Shown: positions 47,601 through 58,411, counted from the first letter of the stretch. The stretch: 64,000 nt of DNA from Ananas comosus (GCF_001540865.1 NC_033622.1:2251892-2315891); one strand, 5' to 3'. A program made the numbers and translations. Notes: generated from the sequence alone by a model not told the origin.

Positions 47601-49226
47601 TCGAAAACAAGCCCAAAAAATGCTTCAGAAATGCATCAAGAGATCCTGACAATTATATAGATCTGTATTTGGCTTTGATAGGACTTGCCCTTGAAGCTGT
47701 TTTAAACAGATGAATATAATGCCTAAACAGAGTCTTAAAATCCCATGATTAAGTGGATGAGCTTATAATTTGTGTCGAAGATTCAAATGGATGCAGCATC
47801 GGACAAAAATAGAGATTGACATATTAAGGCGAGGAATGATTTAATAGAAACGCAAAATTATCCTGCCCTAATCCTTTTTTTCCCCATAAAATTATCAGGT
47901 CCTAAGTTCATTACATGTGGAAGAGAATTTCTTTCTGTTGTTCTTGTTTAGTTATAAGAACTCATTCTCATAGAATTACTTACTGGGCTTAGTTCATGAT
48001 ACCTTGGGATCTTCCAGAGGAAAACCAATATCTTACCTTTTAAGAAAACAGTGTGCCAGCAAGTATTTATGTGTTGATATGGGACATCTTTATCTGATTT
48101 TTAAGTTAGATAGAATATGATTATTCGCTATACTTCACCCAATTCATTTAGATTGGACACTGCTCCTGAACTTGTGAACCCTATTAAGTTATTTAAAGGT
48201 CTGAATGCTCTACACATCATCATACATGGACCTGATAACAACAAAAGGCATATCATTTATAGCTTTGTTAATTTTCATGTGCAGGTCTTATTCGTTCGTT
48301 ATCTTATAGTTACTTGAGTTGTCACTTAGGAGAATCACAGGAACCTTAAATATATGTTTATTCGACAAAAATTCGATAATCTAGCTTTATTATACATGGA
48401 ATTTGTTTGCAAATTACTACCGACCTTGTTGTTTTAAACTTAACAATTTGATTCGCAAATACATATGATTTTCTTCTGACTTTCAAGCTAGGCGCATTGT
48501 TGTTGGATTCGATCCGTTAATGATTTGCGATGAGGAGCATACAACAGAAAGAGCAAAGTTTTACGAGCCTTTACATAGTCTCTTTATTAGACATGGGGTG
48601 GTAAGAAACAACTCGGTGCCTCAGCTCCTACTCTTCTCCTCTAAAACTGTCCTAAATTGTGTTGGTATCTTCACAAAATCTCTCTTCAGAATGCATACCT
48701 GAGCACACGAGGATGTGTCGGCTATTTCTATCACGACGGAACCATCATGCACATTGGGAATCCTACTCCTTCAGATAAAAGGCGTGGAGCTTTCTTGGCA
48801 AACAAAAATGTTAACAATACCAGGCAAATTACTTTGCCCTACTGAGTCATAATTTCATTTTCTATTGTAATAATTCTATCTGTTTTCCTCGGCTTTACTG
48901 AAATTTTATCTGCTGCTTTTCTCAGTGAAGTGTCCAATGGCTTCCTTGTACACAGAGTTACTCCTCTAGAAATTGTGAGTACTTAAATGCTATCGAACTG
49001 CTAACTCGTTTGGCTGGTTATTTTACTTGAACAAGTCGGTAATTTGGTTTACGATGTTTAGTTCCCCCACATTTCTGTTGCTAAAATACTTTTTATCATG
49101 CTAGTTTCTATTCAAGTCATTATATTTTTACTTTGTTTTGCATGGCAGGGATCCTACTTAATTGACTCAGAGGGTAGAGTGGCTCTCAAATCTGTTGTAC
49201 AACAAAATGGAAGAGGAGTCATGTGA
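44683..49226 (+). CDS. Membrane-anchored metallophosphatase-like protein, probably inactive
   Basis: Exons: 44683-44910, about 46446-46529, 46664-46698, 46815-46926, 47200-47288, 48492-48600, 48690-48823, 48926-48974, 49149-49226; 305 residues. Phases agree across all joints, but the start of exon 2 is weak and an exon could be missing in the 1.5-kb intron 1. A basic N-terminus is followed by one hydrophobic segment (about 22-39), suggesting a type II membrane protein. The later part resembles tartrate-resistant acid phosphatase-like calcineurin-fold proteins: KFVLNIG (where GDNFY should follow), IPWY (where LGNHD should follow), IDTGSLQ, SNWRIVVGFDP (VxGH expected), NAYLSTRG (LCGHDH expected), GYFYHDGT and IGNPTPSDKRRG. 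Thus the located metal-ligand positions are replaced or deleted; only the fold seems kept. The conserved frame over nine exons argues for a working gene, not a pseudogene. Family placement is by eye; function unknown. Confidence 0.65.
44892..45523 (+). repeat. Four tandem ~160-bp units spanning the exon 1 splice donor
   Basis: Units start at 44892, 45054, 45201 and 45360. The first unit begins inside exon 1 with GACCCAACTCCTCCTGCAG and includes the donor CAG|GTTGGT. Units 3 and 4 repeat GACCCAACTC. All carry GCTTTCAGCNGCAG-like words, GATTGCATATTTAACAGAAA-like words, and AAAGCAGAAATGAGATTCTG. The donor itself is altered in the later units (CAGGAGGTC, CAAGTGGGC), so only the first appears used. 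Confidence 0.85.
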
Positions 49227-49335
49227 TACAGTCGCTTTGCGATTTAGTATTAGCAGTTTGCACCTTTGAGTGGATCCCATTTTGTATCAGAATATCCATT
49301 ATCAGTAGATAAATAAGGTGTTTATGCTTATGCTT

Positions 49336-49341
49336 AATAAA
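49336..49341 (+). promoter_or_regulatory. Poly(A) signal AATAAA of the phosphatase-like gene
   Basis: AATAAA lies 110 bases after the stop codon, followed by TTTGTT and T-rich sequence. It is the best candidate near the 3' end; plant signals are loose. Confidence 0.45.
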
Positions 49342-49860
49342 TGCTTTGTTCATTACCTAGTATTTTGTATCTTTCATTTTTTCCTCTATGCTGACTCTGT
49401 CAGTGTTTTACATTTAAATCTTGCTGCTTGTAAAATGATTGCCCTCTTGTTAGATTGTGTTCTTTTTTCCTTTTCTTTTTTTCCTTCTGGTATGTAGTAA
49501 TGTATAAAACTTTATCTGAATTATAAATTATTTTGATTCGACTTTTAACATTTCAAAATTTTGATTTTAGTATCCATCCTTTTTATTCATTCGATTTAAG
49601 CGATTTGATAGCTCTTCGGATACTAAATTTAAGCTATTTTTTACTTTAAATCTGTTAAGATAAATGATACATCTAAGTTTTGAAGGCAAAAAATCACTAA
49701 CTGATCCAAATCAAATAAATTAAAAGGCCAGACAGTACAATCAAAATTTTTAGAGGGTAGGTTTGTTGGATCCAAACGGGTAGTAGTTGAGTTCAGTTTT
49801 ATACATTTTTACCTTTTTTTTTTTAAGGCATTTAACACTGCTGCTAATTAGGGCTAAGAA
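49342..49860. other. Intergenic, nothing recognised
   Basis: AT-rich sequence downstream of the phosphatase-like gene, with pyrimidine-rich tracts at 49465-49490 and 49812-49825. No repeats or ORFs. Confidence 0.4.
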
Positions 49861-50033
49861 TATATATATATGATAGGACTTGTGCATTATTAGGATTTGT
49901 ATGCTATTAGGAGTGAATATATATATATATGATAGGACTTGTGCGCTATTAGGATTTGTATGCTATTAGGAGTGAATATATATATATATGATAGGACTTG
50001 TGCGCTATTAGGATTTGTATGCTATTAGGAGTG
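49861..50033 (+). repeat. Three tandem 58-bp units
   Basis: Near-identical units begin at about 49861, 49918 and 49976. Each is (TA)5 followed by TGATAGGACTTGTGCGCTAT and TTGTATGCTATTAGGAGTGA. The third runs directly into the left end of the family B MITE at 50027, so the unit probably arose from slippage between MITE end and (TA)n. Confidence 0.9.
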
Positions 50034-50548
50034 AGCAGGCCTACGTGCTGCTAAGCCTTTTTTTATCATAGAACTTCTAAGTTGATGATCGACTCCATTA
50101 AACTTGATTTAACGTATTTGAAGTATCTAAAAAATAAATTTGTGATTTTTTGATATTATTTACCTAGTCGAAATGATTCAAAATCAATAGTTCAAAATAA
50201 AAATTTTACAAAAAGTTATAATATAGTACTAAAATTTTCGATCAAAAATATTAATCTTGCTATAAATAGTATAAAGAATTTTCTATCAAATTTCGTCTGA
50301 TTTGAATACTTTTATATTATTAAACTTGCAAATTGCACACATTAATCATTAAAAATTGTTGATTTTGAATCTTTTCGATAATAGGGTAAATGATATTGAA
50401 AAATTATATAATTTATTTTATAAATACTTCAAATATGTTATATCAAGTCTAACGGAGGAGTTGATTGTCGATTCGAAAATTTAATTATCGAAAACGGCTT
50501 GGGAGCATGGAGGTCTCTGTGTTTCTAACGGCATACAAATCCTATTCT
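50027..50548. mobile_element. Long palindromic MITE, family B copy 2
   Basis: About 520 bp, ending at a (TC)n tract. Left arm GATGATCGACTCCATTAAAC and right arm GGAGTTGATTGTCGATTCG pair, with the shared middle block AGTCGAAATGATTCAAAATC. More diverged than copies 1 and 5. Confidence 0.6.
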
Positions 50549-50600
50549 CTCTTTCTCTCTCTATCCTTATATATAGAAAGAAAGAGAGAGAGGAGAGAGA

Positions 50601-51140
50601 ATATTGTGAGCTTTTAGAAGTACGATGACTCTGTGCTATCGAATCGTTTTTTATATTGAAATTTTTGAATTGGCGATCAACTTCGTTAAACTGATCTAGA
50701 GTATTTGAAATACCTAAAAAATGATTTGAGATTTTTTGATATCATTACATAATGACTGAAGGAGCCTAAAATCAACAATTTTAATAATTGTGGTGAGCCA
50801 TTTACAAGTTTCATGATATGAACAAAATTAAATCACTTGAAATTTTAATAGAAAATTCTTTATATTATATAAAGCAAGGTCGATATTTTTTATCTAAAAC
50901 TTTAGTGTTATATAGCACTTTTTTTTGTAAGATTTTTTTTTTTTAGTTATTAATTTTGAGCTCTGTCGTTCATCAGGCAAATAAAATTAAAAGATTACAA
51001 AATTTATTTTATAGTTACTTTTAATACTCTAAATTAAATTTAACGGAGCTGATTGTTAATTTGAAAGTATCAACATCAAAAATATCTTGATAACACACGG
51101 ACCATCATGCTTCTAAATATATGCAAGCTGGACACACTCT
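50601..51140. mobile_element. Long palindromic MITE, family B copy 3
   Basis: About 540 bp after a (GA)n tract. Left arm GGCGATCAACTTCGTTAAAC pairs with the right arm TAACGGAGCTGATTGTTAAT. Outer ends AGCTTTTAGAAGTACGATG and ATCATGCTTCTAAATATATG are decayed family B ends. An old copy. Confidence 0.55.
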
Positions 51141-51290
51141 GTCTCTATATATTTAGGCACTTTCACCGCCAAATCCTAATTCCACAGCTGCACTGAAGGG
51201 TTTGCGCTAGCTATAGGACTCGTTTGACCTAAATCGTGAGAAAATAATTTTTATAAAATTAATTTTAATTTAAAAAATTAATTTTAATTA

Positions 51291-51765
51291 GGGCTTTTTT
51301 TTGCAAATAGTTCTCTGACAAAATTTTATTTTAAAATTAGCCCTGTCAAAAATTTATTTGCAAAAATGGCCCTGTCCCTGCCACGCAAGCACTACGTCAC
51401 CGTCACGCGGGCGGGGCTGGGGCCAGGTGTTTAAGTTGAACACGGTGAACCATTCACCGTGTTCAAACACGGTAAATGATTCACCGTGTCCAATACAAAT
51501 ATCCCCAATTATTCACCGTGTCCAATACAACTAACTCGACTTAGCTATTTTTTGACTAAGGCTGTATTAGTATTGGACACGGTGAATGATTCACCGTGTC
51601 CAATACAACTAACTCGACTTAGCCATTTTTGGCTAAACGGGGATATTTGTATTAGACACGGTGAACCATTCACCGTGTTTGAACACGGTGAATCATTCAC
51701 CGTGTTCAACTTAAACTCTTTTAATTAAAATTTATTTATCAGGAAACTATTTGCAAAAAAAGCCC
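51291..51765. mobile_element. 475-bp Mutator-type MITE with perfect 9-bp duplication
   Basis: Flanked exactly by TTTTAATTA (51282-51290 and 51766-51774). Ends are GGGCTTTTTTTTGCAAATAG at the left and CTATTTGCAAAAAAAGCCC at the right. The interior is built from repeated CACGGTGAATGATTCACCGT-type palindromes (about six, at 51449-51710) and two AATACAACTAACTCGACTTAG words in direct repeat. No ORF of note. The 9-bp duplication points to the Mutator superfamily. Confidence 0.85.
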
Positions 51766-51774
51766 TTTTAATTA

Positions 51775-51998
51775 AAAATTATTGAGCGGCTAACTTTATA
51801 AAAAATCTGACGACAGATGGACGGATGCGATGGCAGCGAAATAGCCGAGGAGGTTTCTCCGGAGCGATGCGAAAGATCTCCAATTCCCCCCTCTCCGTCT
51901 TCCTCTTCCTCTTCCTCTTCCTCTTCCTCATACTCTTCTTCGTCTCCTTCCTCCTCTACTCTCCCTTATTCTCTCCATCATCATCATAATCATCATCA

Positions 51999-52034
<36 letters not shown>

Positions 52035-52570
52035 CCCTTTCGCATCATTCTTATAGTTAGGGTTTGGTTTGGAATTACATTTTGTGGGGGGGCTATCTTA
52101 TCAAACCCTAATCCCTTGCCCGCTGCTACTATTCTGGTCTAACAATGGCGAGGCAACCCTAGGGAAGGGTCTGTGTCGGCTTCAGCGTAACGGTTACATA
52201 TCACGGGAGCTGTGAGACTGACATGCGGGCGTCACATGGCAACCGGGTTGCAGCCATTGTTAGGTAATAGATGTACAGCTTCCTCTTCTTAAATTACTAT
52301 TGAGAGGTATTATGTGGGATTTATTTATTTTTTTCTTGAATAATTTCTTGAATTATTCTTTGAGGCGCCGCTTGGTTCGGAAGGAAGTAGAGCGAGCATA
52401 AAGAAAGTTATTCCCGTTATTCTGCCAAACAGTGTAATGTTTTTTGGCTGGGGTAAAATATTCCGATCAAACCTAACTATTACTATTCCACCTTTTTGGT
52501 AAAATGGTACTATTTGAAGGTTTAGTTTCAAGTTTTCTTAACATTATAAATTGAAGTAAAGTAAATTATT
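51775..52570. other. Microsatellite-rich region, possible start of an unknown transcript
   Basis: A 79-codon frame (51817-52056) begins MDGCDGSEIAEEVSPERCER and turns into Ser, His and Tyr runs coded by (TCC)n, (CAT)n and (TAT)n. It could be a first coding exon, but no family and no following exon were found. At 52140-52265, GATGGCAACGCAACCCTAG-like and ATGGCAACCGGGTTGCAGCC words resemble 58370-58620, so this stretch shares origin with the repeat locus there. Confidence 0.3.
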
Positions 52571-52575
52571 TACAC

Positions 52576-52577
<2 letters not shown>

Positions 52578-52654
<77 letters not shown>

Positions 52655-52655
52655 N

Positions 52656-52700
<45 letters not shown>
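52578..52700. repeat. Long (TA)n microsatellite with an N
   Basis: More than 120 bases of (TA)n with an N at 52655; true length unknown. It ends exactly where a palindromic MITE begins. Confidence 0.95.
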
Positions 52701-52704
<4 letters not shown>

Positions 52705-53250
52705 GTACGTCTCCTACGCTTTCAAAAGCACAGAGGCCTCCATACTTGTAAGTTGTTTTCGATGATGGGACATTCGATTCAACGATCGGCTCCATTAAGT
52801 ATGATCTACACTATTAGAACTATTTAGAAATTAAATTTTATAATTTTTTTGCATCATTTACCAAGTGATCAAAATGTCACAAAAATGACTATTTTAACGG
52901 CTGATGTGGTACGTTTGTAAGTTCAATGGTGTAAAAGAATCCAAATTATATGAAACTTTAATAAAAAAATTCTACTTAATATCAAGAGTAAGAATAATAC
53001 TTCTGATTTGAAATTTGAGTCTTTTATCATTATTTTTGTGAGATTTTTATATTCAGCCGTTCGTTTTGAGACTACTCGTTCACTAGGCAAATAAAATAAA
53101 AAAATTATAAAATTTGGTTTTTAAATAGCTTTAATAGTGTAGATCATATCTAACAGAGCCAATCGTCGAATCGTTATCTCATCATCGAAAACAACTTACA
53201 AGCACGAAGGCCTTCGTGCTTTCGAAAGCGTAGGAGCCTACCTACTCTTA
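52701..53250. mobile_element. Long palindromic MITE, family A/B related
   Basis: About 550 bp. Left end GTCTCCTACGCTTTCAAAAG and right end CTTTCGAAAGCGTAGGAGCC are inverted, then CTTGTAAGTTGTTTTCGATG against CATCGAAAACAACTTACAAG, an almost perfect arm. Middle block AAGTGATCAAAATGTCACAA. The downstream 53251-53690 is AT-rich with nothing recognised. Confidence 0.75.
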
Positions 53251-53700
53251 TATATTATAATATATTATTTTTATTACGAAATTATTAATTACTATAGTAA
53301 TACATTATTTGAAATTAAATATTGTAATAAATTATTTTTATGAAATCATATTTTGTAATAAATTATTTTTTATTAAAACAAATTATGTTTATAATAAATT
53401 ATTTTTATTAAATTATATTTTATATCAAATTTAACTATCACTTTTTTTTTCACCGTCCTCTACTGTTAGATTATTAATCAAACACAATTTAAATTTTTCA
53501 TGAAAATAGTAGTATTACAAACCAAATACAATTTTACCTTTATTTTTGACTATCCTGTAATTGTAAGCTATTTTAGAGACAAAAAAGTTTATCCCAATGT
53601 TTGTTATCCTCGAACCAAAATGGCCCTGAATATACAAGTAGCACTTGTGTAAAAAAGAAAAACTCCGTTGCAAGGATTCTATATATATATATAGAGAGAG

Positions 53701-53956
53701 CGGGGCCACTGTGCTATTAGGAGCACGGCTACCCTTGTGCTCCTAAGTTTCTAACCATCCATTAATTTTGATGGATGGTTAAGATGAGAGAGAGAAGATA
53801 AATTGGAGAGAAATTAGGTTTCTCAATTTCTCTTCTCTTTGAATATCTCCCCAATTTCTCTTTTCTCTCTCACCCTAACCGCCCATCAAAATTGATGGAT
53901 GGTTAGGAACTTAGGAGCACAAGGGCTGCTGTGCTCTTAATAGCACAGTAGCCCTA

Positions 53957-53958
<2 letters not shown>
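53701..53958. mobile_element. Palindromic MITE, family E
   Basis: About 258 bp in (TA)n(GA)n/(TC)n context. Left arm GGCCACTGTGCTATTAGGAG, CTTGTGCTCCTAAGTTTCTA, ATCCATTAATTTTGATGG. Right arm CATCAAAATTGATGGATG, TTAGGAGCACAAGGGCTGC, TAATAGCACAGTAGCCC. The centre is AGAGAAATTAGGTTTCTCAA-type sequence that also pairs, so the whole element is one hairpin. Confidence 0.75.
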
Positions 53959-54007
<49 letters not shown>

Positions 54008-54472
54008 GAGTCCGGCTACTATACTCTTATGAGTACGATCGCCCTCGTACTCATAAGTTGTTTTCGATGATAGAGCTTCCGAATTGACGATCCATACCGT
54101 TAAATATTATCTAGAGCATTGAAAACTTTTAGAAATCAAATTTCATAATTTTTCGACTTCATTTACCTTACAATCAAAAGCTCACAAAATTGACAATTTT
54201 TAACGGCCGGTATGGGATACTTGCTAGTTTAACGGTGTAAAAGAATTGGAATATGTTGAATTTTTGATAGAAAATTCTATTCACTACCTAGATAAAGATC
54301 AATAACTCCGATCTTAAATTGAAGGATCCGATCATCTATTTTTAGGACGTCGTTCGATTTTGACCGTTCATTTTATGCCCGTTTGATGGACTTTATTATG
54401 ATTTTGAAAATTACGAAATTTATTTTTTAGAAGTTTCAAATACTCTAGATCATATTTAACGGAGTGGATCGT
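54008..54472. mobile_element. Family A MITE copy 3, cut at an N
   Basis: Starts GAGTCCGGCTACTATACTCT and matches 9221-9765 closely up to GGAGTGGATCGT, where an N (54473) replaces the expected last ~75 bases. Confidence 0.8.
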
Positions 54473-54473
54473 N

Positions 54474-54838
54474 CTCAAAATCAACGGCTGAAAATAAAAA
54501 TCTTACAAAATATGATGATATGACATTAAAATTTTAGATCAAAGTTATTGATCTTGTTTTATATGGTATAAAAAATTTTCTATCAAAATTTCATGCGATT
54601 TGGATATTTCTACACTGTTAAACTTGCAACCGGCTCACCACGGCCATTAAAATTATTGATTTTGAGCCCCTTCGATCACTAGGCAAATGATATCGAAAAA
54701 TCACAAAATTTATTTTCTAGGTACTTCAAATACTCTAGATCAACTCTAACGGAGCCGATCGTCGATTCGAAAGTCCGAACATCGAAAACAAAGTGGAAGC
54801 ACGGAGGGCTCCGTGCTTCCATAAGCATACCAGCCTAC
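54474..54838. mobile_element. Family B MITE, right two thirds only
   Basis: Begins directly after the N with CTCAAAATCAACGGCTGAAA, inside the element, and ends with GGAGGGCTCCGTGCTTCCAT and AAGCATACCAGCC, the family B right end. Nearly the same as 9822-10360 read inverted. The missing left part and the N suggest a collapsed assembly join. Confidence 0.75.
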
Positions 54839-54850
54839 TCTCTCTCTCTC

Positions 54851-54900
<50 letters not shown>

Positions 54901-54903
<3 letters not shown>

Positions 54904-55437
54904 GAGCCGGAATGCTATTAATAGCAAACGGACTCCGTTGTCACCCATTTATTTTCGTTGATGGAGCCTCCAAATCGGTGATCGGCACCGTTGAATATAA
55001 TCTATACCACTTAAAGTATGTAAAAACCAAATTTCAAATCTTTTCGACTTCATAGACCTAATGATCAAAAGGTTTCAAAATTTATAATTTTAATGGTCGA
55101 TATGAGGCATTTTCTAGTTTAACGGTGAAAAGATATCCAAATCAATTGAATTTTGGTTAGAAAATTTTTTAAACTATTTAGAACAAGATCTATACTCTCG
55201 ATCTTCATTACAAGACTCATATGATCACTTTTTAGAGGATATTTATTTTTAGCCACTCATTTTTGTGTCCACTTGATGGACAAGAGAACAATATCGGAAA
55301 AACATGAAATTTGATTTCTAGATGCTTCAAGCGGCATAGATCATGTTCGACAGTACTGATCGTTGATTTGGAGGCTCTATCATTGAAAACAAATGGGTGG
55401 CAACGGAGCCCGTTTGCTACCGATAGCATTCCAGCTC

Positions 55438-55440
<3 letters not shown>
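54901..55440. mobile_element. Long palindromic MITE, family C copy 1
   Basis: 540 bp between (GA)n and (TA)n. Ends GTTGAGCCGGAATGCTATTA and ATAGCATTCCAGCTCAAC are inverted; next arms CGGACTCCGTTGTCACCC against GGGTGGCAACGGAGCCCG, and GATGGAGCCTCCAAATCGG against TTTGGAGGCTCTATCATTG. Complete. Confidence 0.8.
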
Positions 55441-55501
<61 letters not shown>

Positions 55502-55782
55502 GAATTGAGCTCCTATGCATTTAAAAGCCCCTAAGTCGTTGGTGTTTTTTTGTTTTCGGTTGTTGGATGAAGATTTGTATATATATATATAGAATTGAGC
55601 TTCTATGCTTTTAAAGCACCAAGTCATTGGTGCTTGTGGTTTTTCAGCCTTTGGATGAAGATTTGTAGGACTGGATAATAGTAGTCCCCTAGGGGTGGAA
55701 TTTGTCGAAGGGATATATCAAATGGTGGAAAACTTGGAAGCACCAAGTGCTTGGTGCTTTTACAAGCACCATACTCGGACTC
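55441..55782. mobile_element. (TA)n with two family D MITE copies
   Basis: (TA)n at 55441-55500 and 55578-55590. A half copy (55502-55577: AGAATTGAGCTCCTATGCAT, TAAGTCGTTGGTG) is followed by a full copy (55591-55782) that starts AGAATTGAGCTTCTATGCTT and ends TTTTACAAGCACCATACTCG. The repeat of the same left half suggests slippage or a second insertion. Confidence 0.65.
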
Positions 55783-56063
55783 TATATAATATATTTATAG
55801 CTCACCTGCTATTCTAATAGTTGGGGCTTTTGAAAGGACATATTTGTGATGGTAAAATTGACATTTTACTTATCTTTTGGTAAAAAATAAACAGTGAGCT
55901 AACGGTAACAAATCAGAGGGGCAAATATGAATATTACTGAACTTTTAAAAGGATAAATCTGAAAACTTGAACTTTGTAGGGAGATATCTACTATTCGATA
56001 TGTTTACAGAGAGCTGTATGAAATTAACCCTATTGTGTGCGTGTCTGTGTATATAGAGAGAGA
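55783..56063. other. Intergenic, nothing recognised
   Basis: About 280 bases of AT-rich sequence between MITEs. A short (TG)n/(GA)n lies at 56034-56063. Confidence 0.4.
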
Positions 56064-56465
56064 GTTGGGCCGGAATACTATCGGTAGCAAACGAGCTCCG
56101 TTGCCACCCATTTGTTTTAGATAATAGAGCCTCCAAATTGACAATCGAGCACCATTGAACATGATCTATACCACTTGAAGTACCTAGAAACCAAATTTCA
56201 AATTTTTTCGACATCATTGGCCTGATGATGAAAGAATTTCAAAATTTATAATTTTAATGGAACATGTGAAACGTTTTCACGTTTAACGGCGTGAAGATAT
56301 CCAAATCAGTTGAATTTTGGTTGGAAAATTCTTTAAACTATTTAAAATAAGATCTATACTCTTGATCTTGATTATGAGACTCCTTTCATCATTTTTTAAA
56401 GAATATTCATTTTCAACCGTTCATTTTTGTGGTCACTTGATGGATAAGAGAACAATATCGGAATG
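56064..56465. mobile_element. Family C MITE copy 2, truncated
   Basis: Starts GTTGGGCCGGAATACTATCG and follows 54901-55440 up to GATGGATAAGAGAACAATAT, then breaks off into the repeat locus that starts near 56470. The last ~140 bases of the element are missing. Confidence 0.75.
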
Positions 56466-56814
56466 AAGAATTGAAGATTGGATCTAACAAGGCATGGCAA
56501 TCCTGGAGGGCCTGCTTTTCTGCAGGCAACCAGTTTTTGCTGCTGCATGCTGTATTCCTATGCAGATTACTTTTTGGTGATCGGAGCCTTCAAGAAATGG
56601 CAGATCTAAGCACTTTTTTTCCTTTTCAAAAACTTTACATACTTCATTGGTATAAATTGATTTTTTGTTGATTCCCCGAGGGCTGATTCGAAGGTTCAAT
56701 AACACCTTTCAGGCCTGAGATTGTTGTCCAGGTCGAGTTACAGTTGTATGCAAGTTTTGCAGTTCAAACATGAGGTGATAAGGCAAAGCATGCTATATCA
56801 CAATGGAGAATCTA

Positions 56815-57081
56815 AGGTGTTGTTTGTATTGTTGCCGTTAAACAAAAATTGCGTATGACATGCCAGCCAGTGGACTTTCCTACTTTTGTTATTGTTTGCT
56901 AGCACAATCCCGACCAACCTGAAAAAGTGGGAAAAAGTTGCTACTAAGTTTTCATTTTTGATTGCCAAACAAATCTCGAGAATGTATCAATTGCAAGCAC
57001 TCCTCCGTCCACTGCTACACTCCATTGCATGAAATTTGTGTTTGGCAAACAAAAAACGGCAACAATACTAAACAAGGCCCA
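56815..57081. mobile_element. Short MITE inside the repeat locus
   Basis: About 267 bp. Left end GGTGTTGTTTGTATTGTTGC; right end read inverted GGGCCTTGTTTAGTATTGTT, both followed by GCCGTT. No clear duplication. A further GGTTCC-type end at 57340 (TTCTTTGGTTCCTTGGAAAA) hints at another relic next to it. Confidence 0.65.
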
Positions 57082-58411
57082 AGTTTTCCTTTTCAAAACT
57101 CCGACGTAATCTGAATTTACTGGAAAGGGTCTTGGATTTATCAGCGGTCGGGTTTGGAAATACAGATTTGAGGATGCTCGGCTACTAGGTTGTAATATCG
57201 GGATAGTACAGAGACTATCAACACGTTTTACCCTTTTTTCCTCAATCATTTTTTGCATGATATAGTGAGGTTCTTTGTGCAGCTTGGTTTATAAACCAAA
57301 TGTAGGAAATCGTTTCTCCTCTTCGCTCAGGGATTCTTTGGTTCCTTGGAAAATCGTGGAAAACTATTTCGGGTTAAAAAAGATGAAAAGGAGACTTTTC
57401 CATGAAATCTAGGGGAAAAAAATCCTGGGAAAACTAACTTTCTTGGGAATCTCTCCTCCCCTGCATCACCCCAACCCCACCCCTCCCCCCACTTAGACCA
57501 CCTTGTGTGTTGTTTAGCTATTTTATTCTCTACTTCCTCGCTATTCCTTTAGTGCTACAAAGTTGTACCTTATGTGTTGTTTAGTCATTTTCTTCGCTAC
57601 TTCCTTGCTGTTCCTTTAGTGATACAAAGCTTTGATGATAGCTAAGCAAGCTAAATCTGGAAATTAATATCAATTCTTTCAGATGGTTGGGTGGAAGATG
57701 AACATTGGATATGCAGATTCTGCTCGGCATGGCAACTTTGGACGGTCTGCTTGTGTGCAGGCAACCATTTTTGCAGCCATATTCTGAATCTTATATGCAC
57801 ATTGCCTTGTGGCAGGTCTGTGCCTTCGAGAGGAAACGTGATGGTACTCTGTTGGGAACCACATCTGAATAGAATTCGATTGATATCCTAGAATTCTACA
57901 TATTTGAAATTTTAGTTTTCCTAAAAGTGTTCTGCTGAGTTCAATTTGAAGCACTTTTTGTTGTTTGCAATAAATTAAGAATTGGATTAAATTACAACTA
58001 CTTATGTCCTTGAAAGGGAAAGAAATGTTTCAATTAGGAAACCAGTTCCCATCTATGGACCATTTTTTTTCTTCCTTGTCTTCCTCTTTTAGTAGTGTAT
58101 ATATGTGTGTATACATGTGTGTGGGACTTTGTTTATTACTGTTAGCACTTAGCACATTTTGCACAAAAGGCTCGGTGTGTTTCTTTTTGAGTGGATAAGT
58201 CCAATTGTTTTTCACTTTTTCTACATTGGGTTAACATCATGAATACCATAATAAAAAGTGCACTGTAGTTTAGGTAAGTTCTGTACATTTTTACCTATTA
58301 TTACTGGCTCTATTAATAAATGATTGCCTCCCCTCATCTCTTCTTTTGTGCTACTCCACTGAGCTAGCGATGGCAACGCAACCCTAGAAGGCCTATTGCC
58401 TTTAGTGTACT

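Noticed and set aside
49861..50033. Direct repeats resembling a CRISPR array
   Set aside because: Units are contiguous without unique spacers, and the context is a plant nuclear genome.
51817..52056. Ser/His/Tyr-rich 79-codon ORF
   Set aside because: Most of it translates simple repeats and no downstream exon could be joined; kept only as a possible transcript start.
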